From Segatella copri (lineage in GTDB: Bacteria; Bacteroidota; Bacteroidia; Bacteroidales; Bacteroidaceae), in the NCBI RefSeq assembly GCF_026015625.1, contig NZ_JAPDVG010000001.1, positions 1,798,001-1,862,000 on the forward strand: 64,000 bases of DNA. The letters run 5' to 3'. Both the position numbers and the translations under genes were made by a program. Within the stretch, counting starts at the first letter, position 1. The number at the start of each line of letters is the position of its first letter. The notes beneath the pieces were generated by a model. That model was not told the origin of the DNA and searched no databases. It saw nothing but the letters and a program-made list of their open reading frames with translations. This document shows, in pieces, positions 18,075-27,502 of this stretch.

Positions 18075-20519
18075 ATGGTTAGTAAAAATATAATTGTAAC
18101 ACTATTCGTAACAGCAGCTGCGGCAGTACCTCAAACGGGGGCTGCCCAGAAAGCTGCTTACAACACTCCGGGAGCCGGCAACCCTATCCTGCCTGGTTAT
18201 TTTGCCGACCCAACCATCAAGAAGTTTGGTGACACCTATTATATATATGCTACTACCGATGGTAGCGGAGCCGGTTTCGGACCGGCACAGCTCTGGTGTA
18301 GCAAGGATTTCAAGAACTGGACCCTGATGCCGATGAACTGGCCGGACAGCCACTGGATCTGGGCACCGGATGTAATGCAGAACGAAGCCGACGGCAAGTA
18401 TTACTATCTCTACTGCCAGCCTTGCAAGCTCCATCTGGGTGTGGGCGATACACCTCGCGGTCCTTGGAAGAATGTGCTGGACGAGAGCGAAGCCGTGCTC
18501 GTACCGGATAGATTCGTAAAGAATGCCATCACCCTGGATGGTCAGACCTTCCGAGATGATGATGGTTCGGTCTATATGTATTGGGGCACCTGGGGCATCT
18601 ACAAGGGCTTCGGTTGCGGAGCAGGCAAGCTGAATCCTGACATGAAATCATTCAGCGAAACCAAGCTCATCCCGAATACCGAGGTTACTCACTTCTTTGA
18701 GGCTCCTTTCGTCTTCAAGCGCAACGGCATCTACTACTTCCTCTACTCCTGCGAGCATTGCGAAGATGCCAGCTACCGCGTAGATTACGCTACAGCCAAG
18801 AGTCCGCTCGGTCCTTATACCTACCATGGCACTATCCTCAAGACCAATGCCGACGGAACCGTTCATGGTCCGGGACACAACAGCGTACTGCAGGAAGGCG
18901 ACAACTACTACATCGTATATCATCGCCACGACAATCCACATTCCAACCGTGGATTCCATCGTCAGGTGGCAATCGATAAACTCGAATTCAATACAGACGG
19001 TACCATCAAGGAGGTCATTCCAACCCACGAAGGTCTCGATCTGAAACCGGAAATGAAGGTGGCAAAGAACCTCGCATTCGGCGCCAAGGTTACCGCCTCT
19101 TCCTACTACGACAACGATTTCCGTCCGGAATATGCGGTTGATGACAACAACGGCACACTCTGGCGCCCTCGCACCACCGGACCAGCCTGGATCCAGCTCG
19201 ACCTGGGCAAGAAGCAGAGCATCAAGAGCATCTGGACTCAGTTTGAATACGGAACACAGTTCTATCAGTATCTCATCGAGACATCCAATGACGGCAAGCA
19301 CTGGCAGACCTTCTCCGACAAGCGACAGAACCGTCTGGCAGGTTCGCCGATGGTAGATTTTGGAAATGCCAAGGCACAGTACATCCGCCTCACCTATACC
19401 GGCGGTCAGAAGAATGGTTTCGGTGGCGCCATCTGGAACATCAAGGTTTACGGTTCCGTAGAAGATTCAGCCCCACAGCAGTGGCTCGGTCTGACAGCAG
19501 CCGACTTCGATGGCACAATCTGGCATAACAACGAGGGAATGCTTGCCGGCAAGTTCTCGCTCCTTCAGGGCACCGCCCTCAGAGAGCGCATGGCAGGCAA
19601 AGATGCCATCACCCTGCAACCGGGTGCCCAGCTAGTGATGACTCATCCACAGCTCGGCAAGACACGCAAGCATACCCTCACCGCCCAAGCTTTCGACAAC
19701 GGAAGCTGGCATCAGATAGATGAAAACGATCCTCGACTGAATCTTTCTGAAGGAAAACTGGAAATTAGTGCAGGCGAAAAGCAATTTACCCTCACCAATC
19801 TCCGTTATTATAACTGGGAACAGGAGGCGGCAGAAAAGGCTTTCGATGCCCAGAGCTGCATCGTGCGTGAGGCAGTAACCGACAAGAATAGTCAGGGACT
19901 GGTGGTAGATATCAGCGCTGACTACTACAACGAGGGCGATACCGTGCCTTACATCAAGAACGGCAGCCCGCTGAATATTCACCTCAAGGGCGAGTTCGAG
20001 ACGCAGCACGATACAGCAGCCATCATCAAGACCATAGAGGGCAAAAAGGCATTCGCCTTTACCGGCAAGGAGAGTTACAGAAGCAACTTCATGCTCCCAG
20101 CCACTATCCGCGACAACGCTCCATATACCATCGAGGCATGGATTCTGAATCCGGAGATTGCCGAGAATGAATGCGTAGCCGATTTCACCTCTTCTCACGA
20201 TGAACTGGAAAAGCTGATGCTGGTAAACGGCACAGAACCACGCTGCGGTGTGATGAACCACTACGGATGGTATGAGGATGCCGGCTACAAGGAGATGAAG
20301 ACCCTGGAAGGCAAGTGGCAGCACGTATATGTCTGCTTCGATGGCAGAATCGAAAGCATCTACATCAACGACAAGCTCATCAGCCAGAAGGATATCCAGC
20401 TCCTCGTCAAGCCATCGCAGTTTATGCTTCTGGGCAAGAATGCCGAAGAGGCATGGCCTTTCTCAGGCTATCTGCACTCATTGAAACTCTGGGATGAATA
20501 CATTCCTTACAAAAAATAA
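18075..20519 (+). CDS. GH43 family glycosidase with CBM32-like and LamG-like domains
   Basis: The protein has 814 residues with a signal peptide (to about AAQKA). The GH43 five-bladed propeller covers about residues 30-320: catalytic base Asp in YFADPTI, the pKa-modulating Asp in ITLDGQTFRDDDG and the acid Glu in THFFEAPFVF (near 207). An F5/8-type C (CBM32-like) domain follows (NLAFGAKVTASSYYDNDFRP, about 335-465), and a concanavalin/LamG-like domain ends the protein (YTIEAWILNP...WQHVYVCFDGRIESIYIND). GH43 enzymes of this kind remove alpha-L-arabinofuranose or beta-xylose. The domain set suggests binding of a polymer at the cell surface or in the periplasm. The next gene begins 11 bases downstream. 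Confidence 0.92.
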   Translation: MVSKNIIVTLFVTAAAAVPQTGAAQKAAYNTPGAGNPILPGYFADPTIKKFGDTYYIYATTDGSGAGFGPAQLWCSKDFKNWTLMPMNWPDSHWIWAPDVMQNEADGKYYYLYCQPCKLHLGVGDTPRGPWKNVLDESEAVLVPDRFVKNAITLDGQTFRDDDGSVYMYWGTWGIYKGFGCGAGKLNPDMKSFSETKLIPNTEVTHFFEAPFVFKRNGIYYFLYSCEHCEDASYRVDYATAKSPLGPYTYHGTILKTNADGTVHGPGHNSVLQEGDNYYIVYHRHDNPHSNRGFHRQVAIDKLEFNTDGTIKEVIPTHEGLDLKPEMKVAKNLAFGAKVTASSYYDNDFRPEYAVDDNNGTLWRPRTTGPAWIQLDLGKKQSIKSIWTQFEYGTQFYQYLIETSNDGKHWQTFSDKRQNRLAGSPMVDFGNAKAQYIRLTYTGGQKNGFGGAIWNIKVYGSVEDSAPQQWLGLTAADFDGTIWHNNEGMLAGKFSLLQGTALRERMAGKDAITLQPGAQLVMTHPQLGKTRKHTLTAQAFDNGSWHQIDENDPRLNLSEGKLEISAGEKQFTLTNLRYYNWEQEAAEKAFDAQSCIVREAVTDKNSQGLVVDISADYYNEGDTVPYIKNGSPLNIHLKGEFETQHDTAAIIKTIEGKKAFAFTGKESYRSNFMLPATIRDNAPYTIEAWILNPEIAENECVADFTSSHDELEKLMLVNGTEPRCGVMNHYGWYEDAGYKEMKTLEGKWQHVYVCFDGRIESIYINDKLISQKDIQLLVKPSQFMLLGKNAEEAWPFSGYLHSLKLWDEYIPYKK

Positions 20520-20530
20520 ACTAGCAATAC

Positions 20531-23005
20531 ATGAAGAAGATTTTAGTAACATCAGCCTTGGCAGCATTGGCATTGATGCCTGCCTCGGCACAGAAAGTGA
20601 ACAAGAGCTCGAGTGGTTATCCTATCACTCCGGTGCCTTTCACATCAGTAAAGGTTTGGAACAATACGTTCTGGGGACAGCGTATCGAGACCTCTCGCAA
20701 GGTAACCATCCCGCTGGCTTTCAGCAAATGCGAATCAGAGGGAAGATACAAGAACTTTGAACGCGCAGCTCATCCCAGCGACACCTATGATGTGGGCAAA
20801 CTGATGCCCTACAGCTTCGACGACACCGACCCATACAAGACCATCGAGGGTGCCAGCTACGTGCTACAGACCTATCCAGACAAGAAACTCAAGGCTTATA
20901 TCGATAGCGTGCTCGATATCATCGCTCCGGCTCAGGAGGCTGACGGATATCTCTATACCGCACGTACACAGAATCCGAAGCATCCTCATTTCTGGGCTGG
21001 CGACAAGCGCTGGAGCAAGGAAGAGGATCTGAGCCACGAGCTCTACAACCTCGGTCACATGGTAGAAGGTGCCGTGGCTCACTGGCAGGCTACAGGTAGC
21101 CGCAAGTTCCTCGACATCGCTATCCGCTATGCCGACTGCGTGGTTCGCGAAGTAGGTCCTAACCCAGGACAGGCTTGCGTGGTACCGGGACATCAGATTG
21201 CCGAAATGGCGCTCTGCAAGCTCTATCTCGCTACCGGCAACAAGAAATATCTCGAAGAGGCTAAGTTCTTCCTCGACTATCGTGGCAAGACATCTATCAA
21301 ACAGGAATACTCTCAGAGCCACAAACCGGTTTTGGAACAGGACGAGGCTGTAGGTCATGCCGTTCGTGCCACCTATATGTATGCCGGCATGGCAGATGTA
21401 GCAGCCCTCACCGGCGATACTGCCTATATCCACGCCATCGACCGCATCTGGGACAACATCGTGAGCAAGAAGCTCTACATCACCGGAGGTATCGGAGCCA
21501 CCAACAACGGCGAGGCTTTCGGCAAGAACTACGAGTTGCCTAACATGAGTGCCTACTGCGAAACCTGCGCAGCTATCGGTAATGTTTATGTCAACTACCG
21601 ACTCTTCCTCCTCCATGGCGAAAGCAAGTATTATGATGTATTGGAGCGCACCCTCTACAATGGTCTCATCAGTGGTGTGAGCATGGACGGCGGCGGCTTC
21701 TTCTACCCTAACCCATTGGAGAGTATGGGTCAGCATCAGCGACAGGCTTGGTTCGGCTGTGCCTGCTGCCCTAGCAACATCTGCCGTTTCCTGCCATCCC
21801 TCCCGGGCTATGTATATGCCGTAAAGGATAAGAATGTATATGTCAACCTCTTCCTCAGCAACTCTTCTTCTCTGAAAGTAGCTGGCAAGAAGGTGGCTTT
21901 GAGTCAGGATACACAGTACCCTTGGAACGGCGACATCGCCATCAAGGTGGATGACAACAAGGCAGGTCAGTTCGGTATGAAGATCCGCATCCCGGGCTGG
22001 GTAAAGGGTCAGCCAGTACCATCAGACCTTTACTACTACAGCGACGGCAAGCGACTGGGCTATACCATCACCGTAAACGGAAAGAAGGTAGAGGCTAAGG
22101 TAACAGAGGATGGCTATTATACCATCAACCGCAAGTGGAAGAAGGGCGATGTGGTTCGCGTTCACTTCGATATGGAGGCACGCACCGTACGTGCCAACAA
22201 CAAGGTAGAGGCAGACCGTGGCTGCATCAGCATCGAGCGTGGTCCTATCGTATATTGCGCAGAGTGGCCAGACAACCAGGGCTTCGATATCATGAGCATT
22301 CTGGAGAACCGCGAACCTCAGTTCGCTGAGGGCAAGCTCTCGTACGATGGTTTCATCGACCCAAAATATAAGAATGTACTGACACTCTACAAGGGTCAGA
22401 ACATGGAGACCTTGACCGAGAATGTGCAGACTCTCGCCTACGACAAGAGCGGCAAGCTGAGTACCAAGGACCAGACCCTGACCCTCATCCCATACTTCGC
22501 CTGGGCTCATCGTGGCAACGGCAACATGAAGGTATGGTTGCCACAGGATGTCAAGGCAGCCAAGCCATCAGCTCCTGCAACTCTCGCCGCACAGGCTAAG
22601 GTAGAATTCTCTTCTCCAGTGCCAGCAAAGAGCAGCATTACCGACGGACTGGTTCCTGCCGATGAGAACGACCGTTCTATCCCATACATCCACTGGTGGC
22701 CAAAGAAGAACACCACAGAGTGGATTACCTACACCTTCCCTGAGAGCAAGGAAATCAAGACCAGCACCGTATATTGGTACGACGACCAGCCATGGGGCGG
22801 TTGCAAGGTGCCAGACAGCTGGAAGCTCTACTATCAGGACGAGGCAGGCAACTGGAAGGAAGTTCCAGGAGCCGATGCTTATCCATGCAAGCGAGGTGTA
22901 GCCTGCATCGTGAATTTCGACCCAGTGAAGACCAAGGCTGTGAAGCTCGAGCTGAAGCAGCCAGAAACCCATTCCTGCGGTCTTTTCGAGTGGAGCGTAA
23001 AATAA
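20531..23005 (+). CDS. GH127 beta-L-arabinofuranosidase with C-terminal carbohydrate-binding-like domain
   Basis: The protein has 824 residues and a signal peptide (MKKILVTSALAALALMPASA). The catalytic (alpha/alpha)6 domain carries the hallmarks of GH127: Glu and Cys in AYCETCAAIGN and the Cys cluster in WFGCACCPSN, which in the family bind zinc with Cys acting as nucleophile. Two beta domains follow, and the last 150 residues (WWPKKNTTEWITYTFPESKEIKTSTVYWYDD) resemble a discoidin-like jelly roll. The enzyme releases beta-L-arabinofuranose, for instance from hydroxyproline-linked oligoarabinosides or pectic side chains. It closes the GH97-GH43-GH127 operon. Together with the enzyme at 12883 the locus has two DUF1680-fold enzymes. 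Confidence 0.93.
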   Translation: MKKILVTSALAALALMPASAQKVNKSSSGYPITPVPFTSVKVWNNTFWGQRIETSRKVTIPLAFSKCESEGRYKNFERAAHPSDTYDVGKLMPYSFDDTDPYKTIEGASYVLQTYPDKKLKAYIDSVLDIIAPAQEADGYLYTARTQNPKHPHFWAGDKRWSKEEDLSHELYNLGHMVEGAVAHWQATGSRKFLDIAIRYADCVVREVGPNPGQACVVPGHQIAEMALCKLYLATGNKKYLEEAKFFLDYRGKTSIKQEYSQSHKPVLEQDEAVGHAVRATYMYAGMADVAALTGDTAYIHAIDRIWDNIVSKKLYITGGIGATNNGEAFGKNYELPNMSAYCETCAAIGNVYVNYRLFLLHGESKYYDVLERTLYNGLISGVSMDGGGFFYPNPLESMGQHQRQAWFGCACCPSNICRFLPSLPGYVYAVKDKNVYVNLFLSNSSSLKVAGKKVALSQDTQYPWNGDIAIKVDDNKAGQFGMKIRIPGWVKGQPVPSDLYYYSDGKRLGYTITVNGKKVEAKVTEDGYYTINRKWKKGDVVRVHFDMEARTVRANNKVEADRGCISIERGPIVYCAEWPDNQGFDIMSILENREPQFAEGKLSYDGFIDPKYKNVLTLYKGQNMETLTENVQTLAYDKSGKLSTKDQTLTLIPYFAWAHRGNGNMKVWLPQDVKAAKPSAPATLAAQAKVEFSSPVPAKSSITDGLVPADENDRSIPYIHWWPKKNTTEWITYTFPESKEIKTSTVYWYDDQPWGGCKVPDSWKLYYQDEAGNWKEVPGADAYPCKRGVACIVNFDPVKTKAVKLELKQPETHSCGLFEWSVK

Positions 23006-23050
23006 GAAAGCAAAAAGCTAAGAAACTAAGAAGAAAGCCAGCCCCCATTC

Positions 23051-23069
23051 CAAGCGATTCCATCGCTTG
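23051..23069 (+). other. Short hairpin downstream of GH127
   Basis: CAAGCGAT / ATCGCTTG with a 3-base loop, no T-run after it. It may protect the mRNA 3' end. The stronger terminator follows at 23101. Confidence 0.4.
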
Positions 23070-23100
23070 AACCCCACCAAGAGCTGGAGACCTTCCCTCA

Positions 23101-23148
23101 AAAAAAATGCCGAGCCATCTTTTTCAAGATGCGCCCGGCATTTTTTCA
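23101..23148 (+). terminator. Terminator of the GH97-GH43-GH127 operon
   Basis: AAAAAAATGCCG pairs with CGGCATTTTTT, with an inner CATCT/AGATG stem. The T-run on both strands makes it work in either direction. Confidence 0.8.
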
Positions 23149-23180
23149 TCCTTCTAATATCATTTTTCGAAAAATATCCG

Positions 23181-23189
23181 TATCTTTGC
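23181..23189 (+). promoter_or_regulatory. -7 box of the thioredoxin-fold gene
   Basis: TATCTTTGC, 27 bases before the ATG at 23217. It lies directly after the operon terminator, so the gene has its own promoter. Confidence 0.7.
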
Positions 23190-23216
23190 ATTCGGAATTT
23201 TAAAATACAAAGAAAA

Positions 23217-23729
23217 ATGAAAAAGGCAATATTCTCTTTGCTCCTTATGGCAGCGTCGGTCATCGGATCCAGTGCTCAGGGCAACGCAACAGCCCAGAAC
23301 CCACAGGATGTGGATGTACTCTATGCCAAAAATCTCCTAGCTATAGGAACCGAGGCTCCAGCATTCCCTGCCCTGAAAAAGGGAACATGGACGGTATTGG
23401 ACTTCTGGGCTACCTGGTGTCCTGACTGCCGCAGAGAGATTCCTACCGTCAAGGAGATGTATCAGAAGTACGGCACTCGTGTTAAGTTTATCGGCATATC
23501 AATGGATACCGACAAGCAGAAGCTCAACAACTACACTCAGGCAAACGGTGTGGAATGGAAGCAGTACAGCGAGTTCAAGAAGTGGAAAGAAACCCAGATT
23601 TCCAAGGATTACAAGATTTCATGGCTCCCTACCATGTATCTCATCAACCCAGAGGGCAAGGTAGTTTATACCACCATACTCGCTGAGCGCATAGCAAAGA
23701 AGCTGGCGGAAATCTTCCCAAAGAAGTAA
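23217..23729 (+). CDS. TlpA/ResA-like periplasmic thioredoxin-fold protein
   Basis: The protein has 170 residues with a signal peptide (MKKAIFSLLLMAASVIGSSA). The thioredoxin fold has the active site WATWCPDC (CxxC near residue 70) and the cis-Pro motif in SWLPTMYLI. Proteins of this kind reduce or isomerise disulfides, or serve cytochrome c maturation, in the periplasm. The start at 23217 is preferred over an upstream in-frame start because it begins the signal peptide and follows the promoter. No partner gene is adjacent, so its substrate cannot be named. Confidence 0.88.
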   Translation: MKKAIFSLLLMAASVIGSSAQGNATAQNPQDVDVLYAKNLLAIGTEAPAFPALKKGTWTVLDFWATWCPDCRREIPTVKEMYQKYGTRVKFIGISMDTDKQKLNNYTQANGVEWKQYSEFKKWKETQISKDYKISWLPTMYLINPEGKVVYTTILAERIAKKLAEIFPKK

Positions 23730-24117
23730 AGTCATAAGAATCTGGTATACAGAAAAAGTTTGAGGCACAGTTTCAATGCGTCAAGCTTTTTTATGAGAGG
23801 GTGTGTCACAAGTCCATGATGCGCCCTCGATGAGTTTACTACCTAGAACTGTTTCTATTCGAGCAATGCTATGTCGTGGTGCTCAGTGCTGTTCTCTGTT
23901 AATACGTACTGAATCATAAAGCGTTCATTATTTGTAATTGTATTCTTCCGTCCCTTTAGGACTGGAACATCATCCTTTAGTAATTTTATTTACAGAAGTG
24001 CATTCTTACTCATCTATAGTATCGTCAATTAGTTATATCTTGTTAAAGAATCATCAAACACGACATCTTTCTCAAAATAAATCATTATATTTGCATTAAA
24101 ATCAATAAATTGATGAA
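23730..24117. other. Intergenic gap at the left border of the restriction-modification island
   Basis: About 390 bases without a credible gene. A weak imperfect hairpin (AGTTTGAGGC with GCGTCAAGCT, then TTTTTT) near 23757-23792 could terminate the thioredoxin gene. The middle part has no recognisable feature; I could not match it to an insertion sequence. The promoter for the HTH gene lies at the end (24086). Confidence 0.5.
24086..24094 (+). promoter_or_regulatory. -7 box of the HTH-hsdR-hsdM operon
   Basis: TATATTTGC, 23 bases before the ATG of the HTH gene at 24118. The five genes to 30290 are tightly spaced, so this is the likely main promoter of the operon. Confidence 0.6.
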
Positions 24118-24315
24118 ATGGAAGATTTAAATCAATTGAAATTGGTCTTAGTCAAAAACAAAAAGACCAACAAATGGTTGGCAGAACAATTGGGGGTAAA
24201 CCAAACTACTGTCTCTAAGTGGTGTACAAACACCACACAACCAGACTTGCTGACTCTGAAAAAGATTTCAGAGTTATTAAACGTGAGTGTCAGTGAAATT
24301 ATTAATTTCGACTAA
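24118..24315 (+). CDS. Small Cro/C1-type HTH regulator of the restriction-modification operon
   Basis: The protein has 65 residues and is nearly all one XRE-type helix-turn-helix domain (KWLAEQLGVNQTTVSKWCTN...PDLLTLKKISELLNVSVSEII). It resembles the controller proteins that delay or limit restriction enzyme synthesis. It is the first gene of the operon, 11 bases before hsdR, and would bind the promoter at 24086; the DNA site is not evident by eye. Confidence 0.85.
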   Translation: MEDLNQLKLVLVKNKKTNKWLAEQLGVNQTTVSKWCTNTTQPDLLTLKKISELLNVSVSEIINFD

Positions 24316-24326
24316 ATTAGAAGAAT

Positions 24327-27300
24327 ATGGGCAATTCTAACTTTAATGAAAATACAAGAGTACAAGTTCCAGCAGCACTTCATCTATGCAAATTGGGATA
24401 TATATACTTGGACAACATCTGTGCTTATGACACAAAAACAAACATTTTGATAGACGTTTTTCTCAATGCAGTAAAACGTCTAAATCCCAATATGTCCAGT
24501 TCTGATGCATCCATGCTATTTTCAAAGATTGTCAACATGTCAAACAATGATGATTTAGGACGAGAATTCTACCAATTGCTATCTGCCAATAGCGGCATCA
24601 AACTAATTGATTTTGAGAATCCCGACAATAATGATTGGCATGTTACTACAGAATTCACATGTGAGAATGAAGACACAGAGGATGAATTTCGCCCAGACAT
24701 CACTTGCTTCGTAAACGGACTTCCACTTGCTTTTATAGAGGTTAAAAAGCCAAACAACCATGAAGGAATATTGGCAGAAAGAGAACGAATAAACAAAAGG
24801 ATGAGCAAATCATGCTTTCGCCGTTTCTTCAATCTTACTCAATTGATGATATTCTCCAACAACCAAGAATACGATAATGAGAGCAGAGTACCTATCCAAG
24901 GTGCATTCTATTGCTGTACAGCAAAGACAAAAGCGTTCTTCAACGTCTTTCGCGAGGAAGATAAGCAATATGTAAGTAGTTATCCATATAAAGATCTTGA
25001 TGACGATACAGAATACAAAGTACTAAAGCATCGTAACTGTATTGTAATCAAGAACCTACAAGAGTATCAGACCAACAAAGCTATTGATACCCCAACTAAT
25101 CGCATATTAACTTCTATGTTAAGCAAGGAACGCTTTCTTTTCTTACTTCGCTATGGATTTGCCTATGTTGAGCGAAAGATAGAGCTTGACGACAACACAC
25201 AAGGAACCGAACTTCAAAAGCATGTCATGCGCTATCAGCAATTGTTTGCTTCATTCGCCATACGCAGAACTCTAACAAATGGAGTGAAAAGCGGCATTAT
25301 ATGGCATACACAAGGAAGTGGAAAAACGGCACTTGCATATTACAGCGTTAAAAGTCTCACCGACTATTTCGCCAAACGTGATGTTGTAGCTAAATTCTAC
25401 TTTATAGTTGATAGAATTGATTTGATGGAACAAGCCACAGACGAATTTGCGGCTCGTGGTCTTGTCGTTCATAACGCTAAGAGCCGTGATGAGTTGATGA
25501 AAGACATATCCAGTCGTTCCATAACCCATAACAATGAGGGAAAATTAGAGATAATGGTTGTCAACATCCAAAAATTCAAAGAAGATAAGACAAAAGTCAA
25601 TGTCGATGATAGCTACAGCACCCAGCTGCAGCGTATTTTCTTCATTGACGAGGCTCATCGTGGCTATAATCCACAAGGTAGCTTCTTGGCTAATCTCTTG
25701 GAAGCCGACAAGAATGCGGTTAAGATTGCTCTAACGGGAACACCATTATTAAAAGAAGAGCGAGAGTCTTGGAGAGTCTTTGGTGATTACATACATACCT
25801 ATTATTATGACAAGTCTATTGCAGATGGTTACACATGCAAGCTGATGCGTGAACCTGTGGAAACTATCTACAAGGAGAAAATTGAAAATATTCTCGACAA
25901 ATTAGCAGGAGATATTCAGGTCAAAAAATCCGATATTGACAGAAATAAGATAATTGAGGATGATAGTTATCTGAATGCGCTACTCGACTATATCATTTCC
26001 GACTTCCGTAGATTCCGCAAAGAGCAAAACGACTACTCCGTTGGTGCAATGATTGTCTGCAAGACCAATCCACAAGCCAGAGAGCTATATCGTCTTTGGC
26101 AAGAACGATTTGGATTCGCATTAAAAATCAACAAGCAAAATGAAGAGATGCTTGGCATAGCTGCAGACCCTATGCAATTCCGCAACGACTACAAGCCTCT
26201 TTCCGCATCCTTGATTTTACATGATGAAGGCGACAAGGAAGAACGTAAAGAATATATTGAGGGATTCAAAAAACTACAAGAAGTAGATGTCCTCATTGTT
26301 AACAAGATGTTGCTTACAGGATTCGATGCACCAAGATTAAAAAAGCTCTATCTTGGCCGTTCATTAGACGGTCATGACTTGTTGCAAGCACTGACACGTG
26401 TCAATCGACCATATAGAGACTTCAAATATGGATATGTCGTTGACTTCGTCAACATCAAAGAGAATTTCGATGCAACAAACGATCGCTATCTGAGAGAATT
26501 AAATCGTACAACTGATGACTCAGGGAATACTCGTACCAGAAACATTGGTAATGAGATATTGGTAAGCAAGGATGAAGTGGAATCAAAAATCAAGCAAGTA
26601 AAGAATGTCCTCTTCAACTTTACAACTGACAATATGGAAGAGTTCCGAAAGGAGATAGACGAAATTGACAACAAGGATAGCTTGTATGAATTGCGCAACA
26701 CACTATCTGAAGCAAAAGCTATAGTCAACCAAGTGCGCTCATTTGGCGATGAAGAGACCAAGAAGAAGTTGGAATCATTGCCTATGGGAACCATTTCTAC
26801 TCTCATAACAGAGGTGAGTCATCGCATCGAACGCATTAACTTGTTAGAAAACACTGAACACAAGTCTGATGTAGCAGGTATTATCAACGTTGCATTGTCT
26901 GAATTGGAATTTGAATTTAAGAAAGGTGTCTCTGAGGAATTGCGTATTATTGTGAACGACATTCGTGAACGATGCGAACGTGTACAAGCAGAGTTTGAAG
27001 CAAACTTCGATACAAAAGAAGAAAAATACGTTATTCTCGCAGACGAGTTTCGAGAGTATTTTCGCAAGAAAGGTTTTGTGCCACAAAGCACAGAAGAGGC
27101 TAAAGCCAGTATTCAATACATGGACGAAGTGATGAAGAAAATACGTGAAATCAACCGTCGCAATAATATGCTAAAAAGAAAATATAAAGGTGACGAACGA
27201 TTTGTACGTATCCACAAACGTATAGAAGAGCAAAACAAGAAACGTGAACGTCCTATCATTTCTGCCCAAGAATACGAAATAGCAGAGAATCTCTCCAAGA

Positions 27301-27497
27301 TGAAAGATGGTATAGATAGAATGCTATATCTTGACATCAACATTCTTGACAACGAGCCAGCTTTCCAAAAAGATGTATTGGCAATCATTGGCAAAGAACT
27401 GCTTAGTATGAATATTCGAGCAGACATCAAGGACAGAAAATATATTAACAATCTGATTACATCAGAATATTTACAACAACATAATTACGCATATTAA
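24327..27497 (+). CDS. hsdR: Type I restriction enzyme, endonuclease/translocase subunit
   Basis: The protein has 1,056 residues. The N-terminal nuclease domain has the PD-(D/E)XK residues in RPDITCFVNG and LAFIEVKK (about 122-142). The superfamily 2 motor follows with Walker A in HTQGSGKTALAYY (near 326) and the DEAH box IDEAHRG (near 439), then helicase motifs such as LTGTPLL and LLTGFDAPRLKKLYLGR and a long helical C-terminus that holds the methylase core. It cuts DNA after ATP-driven translocation when the site is unmethylated. hsdM starts 5 bases after the stop. Confidence 0.96.
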   Translation: MGNSNFNENTRVQVPAALHLCKLGYIYLDNICAYDTKTNILIDVFLNAVKRLNPNMSSSDASMLFSKIVNMSNNDDLGREFYQLLSANSGIKLIDFENPDNNDWHVTTEFTCENEDTEDEFRPDITCFVNGLPLAFIEVKKPNNHEGILAERERINKRMSKSCFRRFFNLTQLMIFSNNQEYDNESRVPIQGAFYCCTAKTKAFFNVFREEDKQYVSSYPYKDLDDDTEYKVLKHRNCIVIKNLQEYQTNKAIDTPTNRILTSMLSKERFLFLLRYGFAYVERKIELDDNTQGTELQKHVMRYQQLFASFAIRRTLTNGVKSGIIWHTQGSGKTALAYYSVKSLTDYFAKRDVVAKFYFIVDRIDLMEQATDEFAARGLVVHNAKSRDELMKDISSRSITHNNEGKLEIMVVNIQKFKEDKTKVNVDDSYSTQLQRIFFIDEAHRGYNPQGSFLANLLEADKNAVKIALTGTPLLKEERESWRVFGDYIHTYYYDKSIADGYTCKLMREPVETIYKEKIENILDKLAGDIQVKKSDIDRNKIIEDDSYLNALLDYIISDFRRFRKEQNDYSVGAMIVCKTNPQARELYRLWQERFGFALKINKQNEEMLGIAADPMQFRNDYKPLSASLILHDEGDKEERKEYIEGFKKLQEVDVLIVNKMLLTGFDAPRLKKLYLGRSLDGHDLLQALTRVNRPYRDFKYGYVVDFVNIKENFDATNDRYLRELNRTTDDSGNTRTRNIGNEILVSKDEVESKIKQVKNVLFNFTTDNMEEFRKEIDEIDNKDSLYELRNTLSEAKAIVNQVRSFGDEETKKKLESLPMGTISTLITEVSHRIERINLLENTEHKSDVAGIINVALSELEFEFKKGVSEELRIIVNDIRERCERVQAEFEANFDTKEEKYVILADEFREYFRKKGFVPQSTEEAKASIQYMDEVMKKIREINRRNNMLKRKYKGDERFVRIHKRIEEQNKKRERPIISAQEYEIAENLSKMKDGIDRMLYLDINILDNEPAFQKDVLAIIGKELLSMNIRADIKDRKYINNLITSEYLQQHNYAY

Positions 27498-27502
27498 CGA
27501 GC

